Assembly (NCBI RefSeq): GCF_040689395.1
Contig: NZ_JBFAZX010000016.1
Span: 1 to 64,000, forward strand
Direction: 5' to 3'
DNA length: 64,000 nucleotides
From: Dactylosporangium sp040689395
GTDB taxonomy: Bacteria > Actinomycetota > Actinomycetes > Mycobacteriales > Micromonosporaceae
The notes below the pieces were generated by a model. The model saw nothing but the letters and a program-made list of their open reading frames with translations. It searched no databases and had not been told where the DNA came from. Position 1 is the stretch's first letter, and each line of letters opens with the position of its first letter. A program made the translations under genes and the position numbers. Below are positions 25,948 to 34,275 of the stretch, piece after piece.

Positions 25948-26751
25948 TCAGACTCCAGCCAGGGCGGCCCGGACGAGCTCGGCCAGCGCCGGGAGCTTGT
26001 CCGCGGACCAGATGGAGTGGTGGTCGCCCGGCACGATGTGCTCGGTCAGGTCGGTCGCGACCCGGTCCCACCGCATGTACTCGGGCTTCGAGTCCGCGGA
26101 CATGATGTGGACCACCGGGCCGTGGTACTTCTCCGTCACCTCGAAGGCGAACAGCGCCTCGATGTGGGCACGGAAGACCACGAACCGGTCGCCGAGCATG
26201 TCAGCGTCGATCTCCTCGGGCAGGATGGCCGCGGCCTCGACGGCGGCGAAGGTGACCTCCGGTTCGACGTCGTCCGGCAGCCCGGCGAAGACCGCGTCGA
26301 GGGCGGCCGGCGGCGCACCGGCGATGCCCATCATGTCGCCCATGAACCGGCGCTGGATCTCCTTCTCCGGCGGCAGGTCCGCGACCCAGGGCAGGCCGAC
26401 GTCGACCAGCACGAGCCGCGCCACGCGGACGCCGGCGGCGGTGAGCCGCTGCGCCATGTCGAAGGCGATCACGCCCCCCATCGACCAGCCCAGTAACAGG
26501 ATCTCGCCGGCGGGCCGGAACTCCCGCAGCGTGTCGGCGTACTCCTCGCAGAGCGCGGGCAGCGACCGCAGCGGCGTGCGCTCGTCGTCGAAGCCGGGCG
26601 CCTCGAAGCCGAGGACCGGCCGCTCGGCGCTGAGCAGGTTGGCCAGGCCGGCGTAGGAGTACGCCGACCCGGAGACGGCGTGCACGCAGAAAAGCGGGGT
26701 CCCCTCGCCCTCGTCGGCGAGCGGGATGATGCGGTCCAGGTCGGCGGACAT
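25948..26751 (-). CDS. NRPS-associated thioesterase
   Basis: This 267-aa alpha/beta hydrolase is of the thioesterase domain type. Its start motif PLFCVHAVSGSAYSY carries the oxyanion hole, the nucleophile is Ser90 in GWSMGG, an Asp lies before the last helices, and the likely catalytic His is in PGDHHSIW. Such proteins release or proofread thioester intermediates on NRPS or PKS carrier domains. Length and motifs fit either a stand-alone releasing domain or a type II editing enzyme. It starts within the NRPS stop codon (TGATG), so it is coupled to the module that lacks its own TE domain. That makes it the probable product-release enzyme. Confidence 0.9.
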   Translation of the reverse strand: MSADLDRIIPLADEGEGTPLFCVHAVSGSAYSYAGLANLLSAERPVLGFEAPGFDDERTPLRSLPALCEEYADTLREFRPAGEILLLGWSMGGVIAFDMAQRLTAAGVRVARLVLVDVGLPWVADLPPEKEIQRRFMGDMMGIAGAPPAALDAVFAGLPDDVEPEVTFAAVEAAAILPEEIDADMLGDRFVVFRAHIEALFAFEVTEKYHGPVVHIMSADSKPEYMRWDRVATDLTEHIVPGDHHSIWSADKLPALAELVRAALAGV

Positions 26752-29700
26752 CAGGCCTCCACGGCGGGCTTGGACGACAGCTTCTCATCGACGGCCGCCG
26801 AGATGGCGGCGACGGTCGCGTTGCCGTACAGCAGCCTGATACTGATCTTCACCTTGAACGTCTTGTTGATCCGGCCGACGACCCGCATCGCCTGCAGCGA
26901 GTTGCCGCCGATGCCGAAGAAGCTCTCGTCGGCGCCGATCCGGGGGACCGACAGGACCTCGGCGAATATCTTCGCCACCGCCTCCTCGGTCGGGGTGCGC
27001 GGTCCGACGAACTCCTCGCCGGCGTCGTCGGCCTCGGCCGGCTCCGGGAGCGCCTTGCGGTTGATCTTCCAGCCGCCGCTGAGCGGGAACTCCTGCAGCG
27101 CGACCCACGCCGCCGGCACCATGTAGTCGGGCAGCGTGGTGCCGAGGTGGGTGCGGAGGTCGGCCGGGCTCGCCGAGGCCTGGCCGGCGGGCGTGGTCCA
27201 GTAGCCCACCAGCCGGTCCTCGCCCTGCCGGTCGGGGCGCAGCAGCACCACCGCCCGGTCGACCGCGGGGTGGGCCTGCAACGCGGCCTCGATCTCGCCG
27301 AGCTCGATGCGCAGCCCGCGCAGCTTGACCTGGTTGTCGATCCGGCCGAGGATCTCGAGCTGCCCGGCCTGGTTCCACTGGACCAGGTCGCCGCTGCGGT
27401 ACACCGTGCGCTGGGGGTCGAGCGGGTCCGGGACGAACTTCTCGGCGGTCAGCTCCGGCTGGTTGAGGTAGCCGCGGGCGAGTCCGCCCTCCTCCCCGCC
27501 GATCAGCAGCTCGCCCGCGATGCCCTTCGGCAGCAGGTTGCGGTGGTGGTCGACGATGTAGACCTGGCGGTTGATGTGGGGCCGGCCGATCGGCGGCGAC
27601 GTCGTCCAGGTGATGTGCTCGCAGACGTATTCGGTGCAGGCGATGGCCGCCTCGGTCGGGCCGTACAGGTTGAGGTAGGTGCGGCCGGGCAGGTTCCACT
27701 TGTTGACCAGCTCGGGCGGCAGCTTCTCGGCGCCGCCCATCACGTACCGCAGGTCAGGGTACGAGTCGGCGTCGAGCACGGACTGCATCGCCGGCGGCAG
27801 GCCCGCGTAGGTCACCCGCTGGTTGCGCATGAGGCTGGTCAGCGAGTCCGGCGACTGGGCGTCCTCCGGCGACACCGCGACGACCGTCGCGCCGACCAGG
27901 AACGCGGTCCAGATCTCGCCCTGCGACATGTCGAAGGTGAGCGCGGGCAGCTGCAGCAGGCGGTCGTGGGGGCCGAAGCCGAAGCTGCGGCGGTACGCCT
28001 CCGCGAAGTACGACACCGCCCGGTGCGCGATCATCACGCCCTTCGGCGCGCCCGTCGACCCGGAGGTGTAGAGGATGTAGGCCAGCGACTCCCGGGTCGC
28101 CCACTCGGCCAGCGGCTCGTCGGCCGGGATCGCCTCGATCGCGGGCCAGTCCGTGTCGATGCGCACGGTGGCCCAATCGTCCGACGCGGGCACCTGCCCG
28201 GCGAACTCGGACCGGGTGACGACGACTGGCGCCTTCGTGTCGCGGATCATGTACTCGATCCGGCTGACCGGGTTCTTCGGGTCGAGCATCGCGAACGCGC
28301 CGCCGGCCTTGAGGATGCCGAGCATGGTGACGTAGGCGTCGAGGTCGCGGTCGATGACGACCGCCACGACCTGACCGGCCCGCAGGCCGAGCGCGCGCAG
28401 GTGCCGGGCGAGCCGGTCGGCGCGGCGGTCGAGCTCGGCGTAGGTCAGCTCGACGTCGTTGCAGAGCACCGCGACCGCATCGGGGGTCGCGCGGGCGATC
28501 GCGGCGACGCCCTCGTGCAGCGGGCCCTCGGCGTAGGGCACGACCTCGCCTCGGCCCCAGGCCAGGATCTCCTCGCGCTCCGCGGCCGGCAGCAGCGGTA
28601 CCTCCGACAGCCGCAGCCCGGGATCCTCGCTCACCGCCGCCAGAACGGTCTCGACGTGATCGAGCAGCGCCTCGATCCGCCACCGGTCGAACAGGTCGGC
28701 CGAGTACTCGATCGACGCGCTCAGCGTGGTGGCGGTCTCGACGAAGTTGAGCGTGAGGTCGAAGCGGGAGCGCACCGACGGCAGCAGCACGTACTCGGCC
28801 GAGATGCCGGGCAGGTGGACGTTGTCGCCGGAGGTCGCGCCGCCGAGCAGCTGGATCGAGACCTGGAACAGCGGGTTGCGGCTCGGGTCGCGCTCGGGCT
28901 GGATGCGGTCGACGATCTGGTGGAACGGGACCTCCTGGTGCTCGTAGAGGTCCAGGTTGGCGTCGGCGGAGCGCTCGAGCAGCTCGGTGAAGGTCGGGTC
29001 GCCGCTGAGGTCGCAGCGCAGCACGACCATGTTGACGAACAGGCCGACGATGTCCTCCAACTCCGGCTCGGGGCGGCCGAGGAGCGGTACACCCACCGGA
29101 ATGTCCTCGGCGCCGGTGTACCGGCTGAGCACGACGTTGACCGCGGTCGCCAGTGTCACGAACAGCGAGGTCCCGTTGTCGGCGGAGAGCTGCCGGGCCG
29201 CCGTGAGCAGGTGCGGGGGCAGCGCGCGGATCACCGAGCCGCCGTGGTGCGACGTCGAGACCGGGCGCGGCCGGTCGGTGGGCAGCTCCAGCACCGGCAG
29301 ATCCTTGAGCCGGTCGGCCCAGAAGGTCAGCTCCTCGTTCAGCGCGTCGCCCTGCAGGCGCTCCCGCTGGCCGCCGGCGAACTCGGCGTAGGTCAGCTCG
29401 GGCTCGGGCAGTGTCGGCTGCTCGCCGGCCAGGAATGCCTGGTACGCGGCGGACAGGTCGGCGTTGAGGATCCCCGAGGACCAGCCGTCGGTCACGATGT
29501 GGTGGTAGGCCTGCAGCAGCACATGGTGGTCGCCGGCCAGCCGCAGCAGCCGGAAGCGGTAGAGCGGGCCGGCCTCGAGGTCGAACGCCGTCCGGGTCTG
29601 CTCGGCGATCTCGGCGTCCACGGCCGCGTCGTGTCCGTCGGCCGGCAGCGCCGTCAGGTCGACCAGCGTGATGTCCACATCGGACGGTTCGGCGATCCGC

Positions 29701-29963
29701 TGGAATGGCTGCCCGTCGCGGCTGCCGATCGTCGTGCGCAGGGCGGCGTGCCGGCCGATCACGAAGCTCACGCTGTGCCGCAGCACCTCGGCGTCGAGCG
29801 GTCCGCGCAGGCGCCACGCGAGCAGGATGTTGTACGTCGTCTCACCCGGGGCCAGCTGGTCGAGGAACCACAGCTGTTCCTGTCCGAACGACAGCGGCAG
29901 GCCCAGGGCCTCCACGTCGGCGGGCGACTCCCCCGGCTCGCCCTGGGGCACACTCGTGTTCAC
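26751..29963 (-). CDS. Single-module NRPS (C-A-T)
   Basis: This 1070-aa protein starts at GTG 29963, overlapping the aminotransferase stop (GTGA), with AGAGGA upstream. Condensation domain, residues about 20-450: HHIVTDG at 154-160. Adenylation domain, about 470-970: YILYTSGSTGAPKG, NLYGPTEAA, YRSGDL and GWKINRKALP. Carrier domain: GGNSLQ with phosphopantetheine Ser at about 1022. Reading the ten pocket positions by eye against the PheA template gives D-M-G-G-V-G-L-I-A-K, which matches no code I can recall, so the substrate is not predicted. A C domain at the N-terminus without an upstream module implies an acyl or aminoacyl donor supplied in trans, or condensation with a free amine. The thioesterase is a separate coupled gene. 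Confidence 0.92.
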   Translation of the reverse strand: MNTSVPQGEPGESPADVEALGLPLSFGQEQLWFLDQLAPGETTYNILLAWRLRGPLDAEVLRHSVSFVIGRHAALRTTIGSRDGQPFQRIAEPSDVDITLVDLTALPADGHDAAVDAEIAEQTRTAFDLEAGPLYRFRLLRLAGDHHVLLQAYHHIVTDGWSSGILNADLSAAYQAFLAGEQPTLPEPELTYAEFAGGQRERLQGDALNEELTFWADRLKDLPVLELPTDRPRPVSTSHHGGSVIRALPPHLLTAARQLSADNGTSLFVTLATAVNVVLSRYTGAEDIPVGVPLLGRPEPELEDIVGLFVNMVVLRCDLSGDPTFTELLERSADANLDLYEHQEVPFHQIVDRIQPERDPSRNPLFQVSIQLLGGATSGDNVHLPGISAEYVLLPSVRSRFDLTLNFVETATTLSASIEYSADLFDRWRIEALLDHVETVLAAVSEDPGLRLSEVPLLPAAEREEILAWGRGEVVPYAEGPLHEGVAAIARATPDAVAVLCNDVELTYAELDRRADRLARHLRALGLRAGQVVAVVIDRDLDAYVTMLGILKAGGAFAMLDPKNPVSRIEYMIRDTKAPVVVTRSEFAGQVPASDDWATVRIDTDWPAIEAIPADEPLAEWATRESLAYILYTSGSTGAPKGVMIAHRAVSYFAEAYRRSFGFGPHDRLLQLPALTFDMSQGEIWTAFLVGATVVAVSPEDAQSPDSLTSLMRNQRVTYAGLPPAMQSVLDADSYPDLRYVMGGAEKLPPELVNKWNLPGRTYLNLYGPTEAAIACTEYVCEHITWTTSPPIGRPHINRQVYIVDHHRNLLPKGIAGELLIGGEEGGLARGYLNQPELTAEKFVPDPLDPQRTVYRSGDLVQWNQAGQLEILGRIDNQVKLRGLRIELGEIEAALQAHPAVDRAVVLLRPDRQGEDRLVGYWTTPAGQASASPADLRTHLGTTLPDYMVPAAWVALQEFPLSGGWKINRKALPEPAEADDAGEEFVGPRTPTEEAVAKIFAEVLSVPRIGADESFFGIGGNSLQAMRVVGRINKTFKVKISIRLLYGNATVAAISAAVDEKLSSKPAVEA

Positions 29964-31075
29964 GTGGCTCGGTCCTCTGACTCGGCGAATGACTGACTGA
30001 CCCGGCGCAGCCCATCCAGCAGCTGCTCCGGCTCCCGGGCAAAACTGATTCTCAGCCCGCGGACGGTGCCGAACGTCTCGGCCGGCATGACCAGCACGCC
30101 GTGCCCGAGCACCCGGCGGACGAAGCTCAGCGACGACTCCGCGGTACGCAGGTGCAGCCAGGCGAAGGGGGTCCCCTCCGGCGGGACGAGCCGGACCTGT
30201 TCCGCGTGCGACGCGGCCCACCCGGTCAGGATGCTGAGGCCGCCGCCGACGAGCCGATGGTACTCCCGGGCCCAGCGCTCCTGGCGGGCCAGCACGTCGG
30301 CGGCGAGGGCCTCGCACAGCACCGAGTTGGAGATCGAGGTGAAGTGCTTGTACTCGATGCACTCCCGGATCACGTCCAGCGGCCCGTACATCCACCCGAC
30401 CCGCAGCCCGGGGAAGCCGTAGACCTTGGAAACGCTGGAGACCGAGATGACCCGGTCCGCGCCGAGCGCCCGGGACTCGGACAGGTCGAGCACATACTCC
30501 TCGTCGAGGACGAGGTAGGCGCCGGACCGCTCGGCCAGCGCGAGCAGCGCGTCGAACTCGTGCGGCCGGAGCCGCCGCCCGGTCGGGTTGCTCGGGGTGT
30601 TGACCGTGATCAGGCGGAGGTCGTCGCCGCCGGCCGCGGCGAGCCGGTCGAGGTCGAGGTCGAAGTCCTCGGTCAGGTCGAGCAGCTCGACCTGACCGCC
30701 GAGGCGCTCGGGCACGTCCCAGGCCTGCTGCCAGCCGGGCCGGAAGGCGATCACCCGGTCGCCGGGGCGCAGCAGCGTGGCGTAGAGCAGGTAGAGCGCC
30801 TCCTGCGAGCCGTGCGTGACCAGCACGTGCTCGGCCGACCCGCCGTAGCGCGCGGCGATCAGCTCGGCCAGCGGGGCGCTGCCGCGGTCGACGCCGTAGT
30901 TGAGCTCGAGCGCGCCGACGCTGGTCAGCTGGTCGAGCGTGCCGCACTTGACGTGGCTGTCGCCGAGATCGATGTCGTACCGGCCCAGCGAGTCCTCGAA
31001 GACCCACCGGCGCATCGGGTACATCGCGGGTCCGGCCCCGCCCGGACCGGTCCAGGAGATCGAGGTGGCGGTCAT
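29960..31075 (-). CDS. PLP-dependent class I/II aminotransferase
   Basis: This 371-aa fold-type I PLP enzyme has a phosphate-binding helix (THGSQEALYLL), Asn163 in NTPSNPTG, Asp191 and Tyr194 (LVLDEEYVLD), the Schiff-base Lys217 in SVSSVSKVYG and Arg225 in FPGLRVGW. It overlaps the epimerase-like gene upstream and the NRPS gene downstream by 4 bases each. The family includes ordinary transaminases but also cyclising enzymes such as capreomycidine synthase, so reaction type cannot be fixed from motifs. In context it should act on the same amino acid that the iron enzymes oxidise, before loading on the NRPS module. Confidence 0.88.
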   Translation of the reverse strand: MTATSISWTGPGGAGPAMYPMRRWVFEDSLGRYDIDLGDSHVKCGTLDQLTSVGALELNYGVDRGSAPLAELIAARYGGSAEHVLVTHGSQEALYLLYATLLRPGDRVIAFRPGWQQAWDVPERLGGQVELLDLTEDFDLDLDRLAAAGGDDLRLITVNTPSNPTGRRLRPHEFDALLALAERSGAYLVLDEEYVLDLSESRALGADRVISVSSVSKVYGFPGLRVGWMYGPLDVIRECIEYKHFTSISNSVLCEALAADVLARQERWAREYHRLVGGGLSILTGWAASHAEQVRLVPPEGTPFAWLHLRTAESSLSFVRRVLGHGVLVMPAETFGTVRGLRISFAREPEQLLDGLRRVSQSFAESEDRAT

Positions 31076-31971
31076 GCCTGTACTCCTATCCGGGTGAGGG
31101 CGACCGGCTCGTCGAGGCGCAGCCGGGCGCGCAGCTCCGCCGAGAAGGCGCCGCTCGCCACCTCCTCGATGACCCCGGTCATGGTGCCGGACGAATCCGG
31201 GTTGAAGGCCAGGTCGAGGGAGCCGCCGGGCATGCGGCAGGTGACGTGCTCGTCGACCAGGCCGAGCACACGGGCGGCACTGGCCGCCGCCCAGCTACCG
31301 CTGCCTGAGGCGAGCGTGTAGCCGGCGCCCCGCTCCCAGATCTCCACGTCGAGCGTGGCGCGGTCGGCGACCCGGACGAACTCGACGTTGGTCCGGGCCG
31401 GGAAGCGGGGGTGACCGGCGATCCGCGGGCCCAGCCGGTGGGCGAGCCCGGGCTCGTCCGCCTCGAGGAAGAGCACGGTGTGCGGGTTGCCGTTGTGCAG
31501 TGACGTCACCGTCAGGGTCTCGCCGTCGACGTCCAGCGGCCAGTTGACCGCGGCGCCGGTGAGGCCGGTCACCGGCAGGTCGGCGGCCCGGAAGGAGGCG
31601 GGGTCCATGGCCACCCGGACCACGCCGGCCGCGAAGTCGGGGATGTCGGCGCGGGTCACCCCGGCGTCCGTGCGGATGACGAACGCGCGCTCGCCGGGCA
31701 GGTGGTGGCGGGCGAGGTGGAGCGCGAACATGCGTATGCCGTTCGCGCTGCGCTCGCAGGCGCTGCCGTCGGAGTTGAAGATGCGCAGGCCGGTCTCCGC
31801 GCCGGGCCGGGCCGGGCCGACGGGGCCGAAGAGGACCCCGTCGGCGCCGACGCCGAGATGCCGGTCGCAGAGCCGCCGGACGACGTCCCCGGCCGGCTCC
31901 CACGCCACCTGGCGGGAGTCGATCACGAGGTAGTCGTTGCCGAGCGCGTGGTACTTCCAGAATTCCGGCAC
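31072..31971 (-). CDS. Diaminopimelate epimerase-like protein with Ser/Ser active site
   Basis: This 299-aa protein has the full DapF fold pattern: KYHALGNDYLVID at the start, RHLGVGADG, FNSDGS, HNGNPHTVLF, the ERGAG segment and a C-terminal PGGSLDLAF. In true DapF two Cys act as acid and base. Here both are Ser: position 75 (ERSANG, normally xxCGNG) and position 222 (TLASGSGSW, normally ACGSGAC). The Glu usually following ERGAG is Tyr. Asn11, Glu213 and Arg214, used for carboxylate/amine binding, are kept. The protein therefore probably binds an amino acid but does not racemise it by the normal two-thiol mechanism. It starts at GTG 31971 after TTGGAG. It is not the housekeeping lysine-pathway enzyme. 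Confidence 0.88.
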   Translation of the reverse strand: MPEFWKYHALGNDYLVIDSRQVAWEPAGDVVRRLCDRHLGVGADGVLFGPVGPARPGAETGLRIFNSDGSACERSANGIRMFALHLARHHLPGERAFVIRTDAGVTRADIPDFAAGVVRVAMDPASFRAADLPVTGLTGAAVNWPLDVDGETLTVTSLHNGNPHTVLFLEADEPGLAHRLGPRIAGHPRFPARTNVEFVRVADRATLDVEIWERGAGYTLASGSGSWAAASAARVLGLVDEHVTCRMPGGSLDLAFNPDSSGTMTGVIEEVASGAFSAELRARLRLDEPVALTRIGVQA

Positions 31972-31990
31972 TGCTGCTCCAACTCCGTTG

Positions 31991-32698
31991 TCACATGGAG
32001 GACGGGCTGTCGCCGGCCCCCTCGAGCACCGCCCGGTCGTGCTCGTCGCCGTACCACTTCTCCTTCCAGCGGGAGAAGGCGGTGATGAAGATGTCGCGGT
32101 TGCCCGGGTTGCCGTTCTCGGGCAGCACGTCGGTGACGTCGTGGGCGATCGCGCGGTCGTCGATGACGACCGCCTGCCCCGGCTCGAGCACGCCGTCCCA
32201 GAACGGCTTGTCCTCGCCCGGGTTCCACAGCCGGGTCACGCCGCCGGACACGCTGTGCCGGCGCAGGATGCCGATGAGCACGAACTCGTGGCCGTCGTGG
32301 TGCACGCCCTCCGGGGTGAGCTGGCCCGGCTTCTGCGGGGTGGCGATCGTCCGGTTCTGGTGGACGTTGATCTGCCAGTCCTCCGAGTTGTCGAGCTGCA
32401 GCGCCTCGATGCCGGCCCGGATGAACGGGGTGAAGTCGGCCTCGAGCGGCTCGTACTTGCGCTTGATACCGCCGCCGACCGGGTTGAACTGCTTGAAGGC
32501 GGTGTAGTCGCGATGCGCCAGCTTCTCGAAGTGCCAGTCGTCGTCCGCGGTCCAGGACAGGCGGTACTGCGAGAACCGCTTGTACCGGGTGAGGTTGCCC
32601 ATGTACTCGTCCAGCGGGAGCCGCTCGTAGCTCTCCAGGATCTCCGGCGTGATGGGCGGTAGATCGATGATCACGTAACCCTGCGGATTCAATGGCAT
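31991..32698 (-). CDS. 2OG-Fe dioxygenase family hydroxylase
   Basis: This 235-aa protein resembles the small 2OG-Fe dioxygenase family that includes bacterial L-isoleucine 4-hydroxylase (IDO). The metal motif is VHHDGHEF (His-x-Asp), followed by ILRRHSVSGG. The distal His is probably in DDRAIAHDVT, and the 2OG-binding Arg lies near NRDIFITAFSRW. The start ATG at 32698 has GGAAGGA 7 bases upstream; the open frame runs further upstream but overlaps the neighbouring gene. These enzymes hydroxylate free aliphatic amino acids. It is followed 19 bases later by the DapF-like gene. Confidence 0.85.
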   Translation of the reverse strand: MPLNPQGYVIIDLPPITPEILESYERLPLDEYMGNLTRYKRFSQYRLSWTADDDWHFEKLAHRDYTAFKQFNPVGGGIKRKYEPLEADFTPFIRAGIEALQLDNSEDWQINVHQNRTIATPQKPGQLTPEGVHHDGHEFVLIGILRRHSVSGGVTRLWNPGEDKPFWDGVLEPGQAVVIDDRAIAHDVTDVLPENGNPGNRDIFITAFSRWKEKWYGDEHDRAVLEGAGDSPSSM

Positions 32699-32754
32699 GA
32701 CAGCGTCCTTCCTCTTCCGCACGTGCTGCGGGGTCGTTGCGACATCGATCTCGA

Positions 32755-33804
32755 TCAGGTCCCGGCGACGGCCTGGGCCAGCCGCTCGTCCAGGTGCCGG
32801 GCGGAGGAGTTGAGCCGCCAGAGCGAGCCGCGGGCGATGCCGCGACGCATGTACTCGGACGTGCTGGCGGGCACGACCACGTTGTGGAACCAGCCGGCGG
32901 CGTGCCGGGAGTCGATGGTCACGTGCAGCCGGTGGTAGACGATGCCCACATCCGGCAGGCCGAGCCGCTCCCAGGCCCGCACGACGTTGCGGAACCGGTC
33001 CGGGGCGAGCCACTCCGTCATGCCGAGGTAGCCGACGGCCTCCGGGTAGAGGTGCCGGTAGCGGCACAGCAGCACGGCCAGGTTGCCGGAGAGCAGGTCG
33101 TTGGCGGTCATCGCCGCCTCGAGCTCCTCTTCCACGATGTCGAAGACCTGGTATATCTGGTTGAAGAGGGTGGTGTGAACCTCTTCGGGCTCGCCGTTGC
33201 CCATCTCGTCCCAGAAGTTGTTCGCGATCTCCATCTTCGCCGCGCCGACAGTGCCGACCTGCATCATGGCGAGGAAGTCGTCGAACCGGCCGTCGACCAG
33301 CGACTCCTGGATCACGTACGTGCGCAGGTCGTCCCGGCTCGCCTGACGGTTGATGAACTCGGCGTAGTACGGGTGCTTGAACACGGGGTGCGTCCGGGCG
33401 AGGCCCTTGAGCCAGGACAGGTAGGCCGGACCTCCGTCGGGGGCGGCCTCGATCGTGCCCGGCTCGATCCATCGATCCTCCGCCGCGATGGTCGCGATCT
33501 CCAGCAGGCGGGTGACCTCGTGGATGATGATCGACCCCTCCGAGGTGGCCGAGTCGGGGATCTTCATGATGGTCGCGTAGATACGGCTCAGGAGCAGTTG
33601 CTGGCGGTAGAGCGCCCCGGCGTCGCCGGACCGCACGCTGTCGTTGAGCGCGCGCACGGCCGCCTTGATCGGTTCCCGATCGGCGGCGAGGAGCTGGTCG
33701 ACGCGCTCCGCCGGCAATGCGAGAAACGACGAGATCTCGTCTACGATGTTCAATTCGTCGTAGCGCCCGGCGGTAACCAGAGAGGGACTGTCGATAATGG
33801 TCAC
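32755..33804 (-). CDS. Haem-oxygenase-like diiron oxidase (HDO)
   Basis: This 349-aa all-helical protein is of the iron-containing redox enzyme group. Visible features are YVIQESLVDGRFDDFLAMM, AKMEIANNFWDEMGNGEPEE followed by VH, and YHRLHVTIDSRHAAGWF. The acidic and His residues in these helices match the diiron ligand pattern of HDOs. Known members (UndA, BesC, SznF, PolF, AetD) cleave, desaturate, cyclise or N-oxygenate amino acids or fatty acids. The start GTG 33804 follows GGGAG. It is the first gene of the six-gene operon, preceded by 470 bases without genes. Confidence 0.88.
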   Translation of the reverse strand: MTIIDSPSLVTAGRYDELNIVDEISSFLALPAERVDQLLAADREPIKAAVRALNDSVRSGDAGALYRQQLLLSRIYATIMKIPDSATSEGSIIIHEVTRLLEIATIAAEDRWIEPGTIEAAPDGGPAYLSWLKGLARTHPVFKHPYYAEFINRQASRDDLRTYVIQESLVDGRFDDFLAMMQVGTVGAAKMEIANNFWDEMGNGEPEEVHTTLFNQIYQVFDIVEEELEAAMTANDLLSGNLAVLLCRYRHLYPEAVGYLGMTEWLAPDRFRNVVRAWERLGLPDVGIVYHRLHVTIDSRHAAGWFHNVVVPASTSEYMRRGIARGSLWRLNSSARHLDERLAQAVAGT

Positions 33805-34275
33805 GGGTTCTCCCAGAAAGGGACACCGGCCGAGCGCTCGGATCCACGAGCCCGGCACGGTTGCCTGATCTACAACTCCGCGGCGTAATCAATATCGCAC
33901 CGGACGTAGCCGATCGTCAATACACAGGAGCACTTAACACGTGTCTCCTGGTTGACAATCTCCGTTCACAATGCATGGCGGCCAAACCGTGCTTGGGCAG
34001 GTATTTTTCGCACAAGTTACCAAGGCTCTGGACTTTCGCCCGAACCTTGTAACAGCAGCTTCGTAATGTCCGCCGAGTCAATTTGACACGCGTCCGGTCA
34101 ATTGCAGGTAGACGCGCCTGTCGCAGGTGACGGCGACAATTTAGAGCACTACGGCGATACGGCGATCACTCCATTCCAACCCGGCGGACCGAAACAGAAA
34201 CGAAACATGAACTGGAACCCACCCATTGCCAGGACGCGACAGGTGACGCATCGACATCGGCCGGATGGACGCCGG
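33805..34275. other. Promoter region of the six-gene operon
   Basis: The 471 bases between the diiron oxidase start and the stop of the MOSC gene hold no supported ORF and are more AT-rich than the surroundings. TTGACA-like hexamers on the plus strand (33952, 34084) point the wrong way for the operon. A hairpin-forming repeat lies at 33925-33950. No confident minus-strand -35/-10 pair was found. Confidence 0.5.
33925..33950. repeat. Inverted repeat upstream of the NRPS operon
   Basis: CAGGAG at 33925-33930 and CTCCTG at 33945-33950 are perfect arms, extended inward by CAC/GTG with one bulge. It lies 121-146 bases upstream of the first gene. It could be an operator, or an attenuator-like hairpin in the leader. 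Confidence 0.45.

Noticed and set aside
27147..29996. Open frame of 949 codons on the plus strand opposite the NRPS gene
   Set aside because: It is antisense to a clearly coding NRPS, is rich in Arg/Gly/Val/Glu without motifs, and reflects GC-driven absence of stops.
26751..31007. One 1418-codon protein joining aminotransferase DNA and the NRPS
   Set aside because: The upstream third is the aminotransferase gene read in the wrong frame; a GTG with ribosome site at 29963 gives the natural C-domain start.
31072..31971. Housekeeping diaminopimelate epimerase (dapF)
   Set aside because: Both catalytic Cys are missing and the gene is embedded in a biosynthetic operon.
31991..33892. A 633-codon fusion of dioxygenase and upstream DNA
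   Set aside because: The extra N-terminal part is the out-of-frame diiron oxidase gene; ATG 32698 has a good ribosome site.
33952..33957. TTGACA as -35 box of the NRPS operon
   Set aside because: It is on the plus strand, the wrong orientation, and has no matching -10 box.
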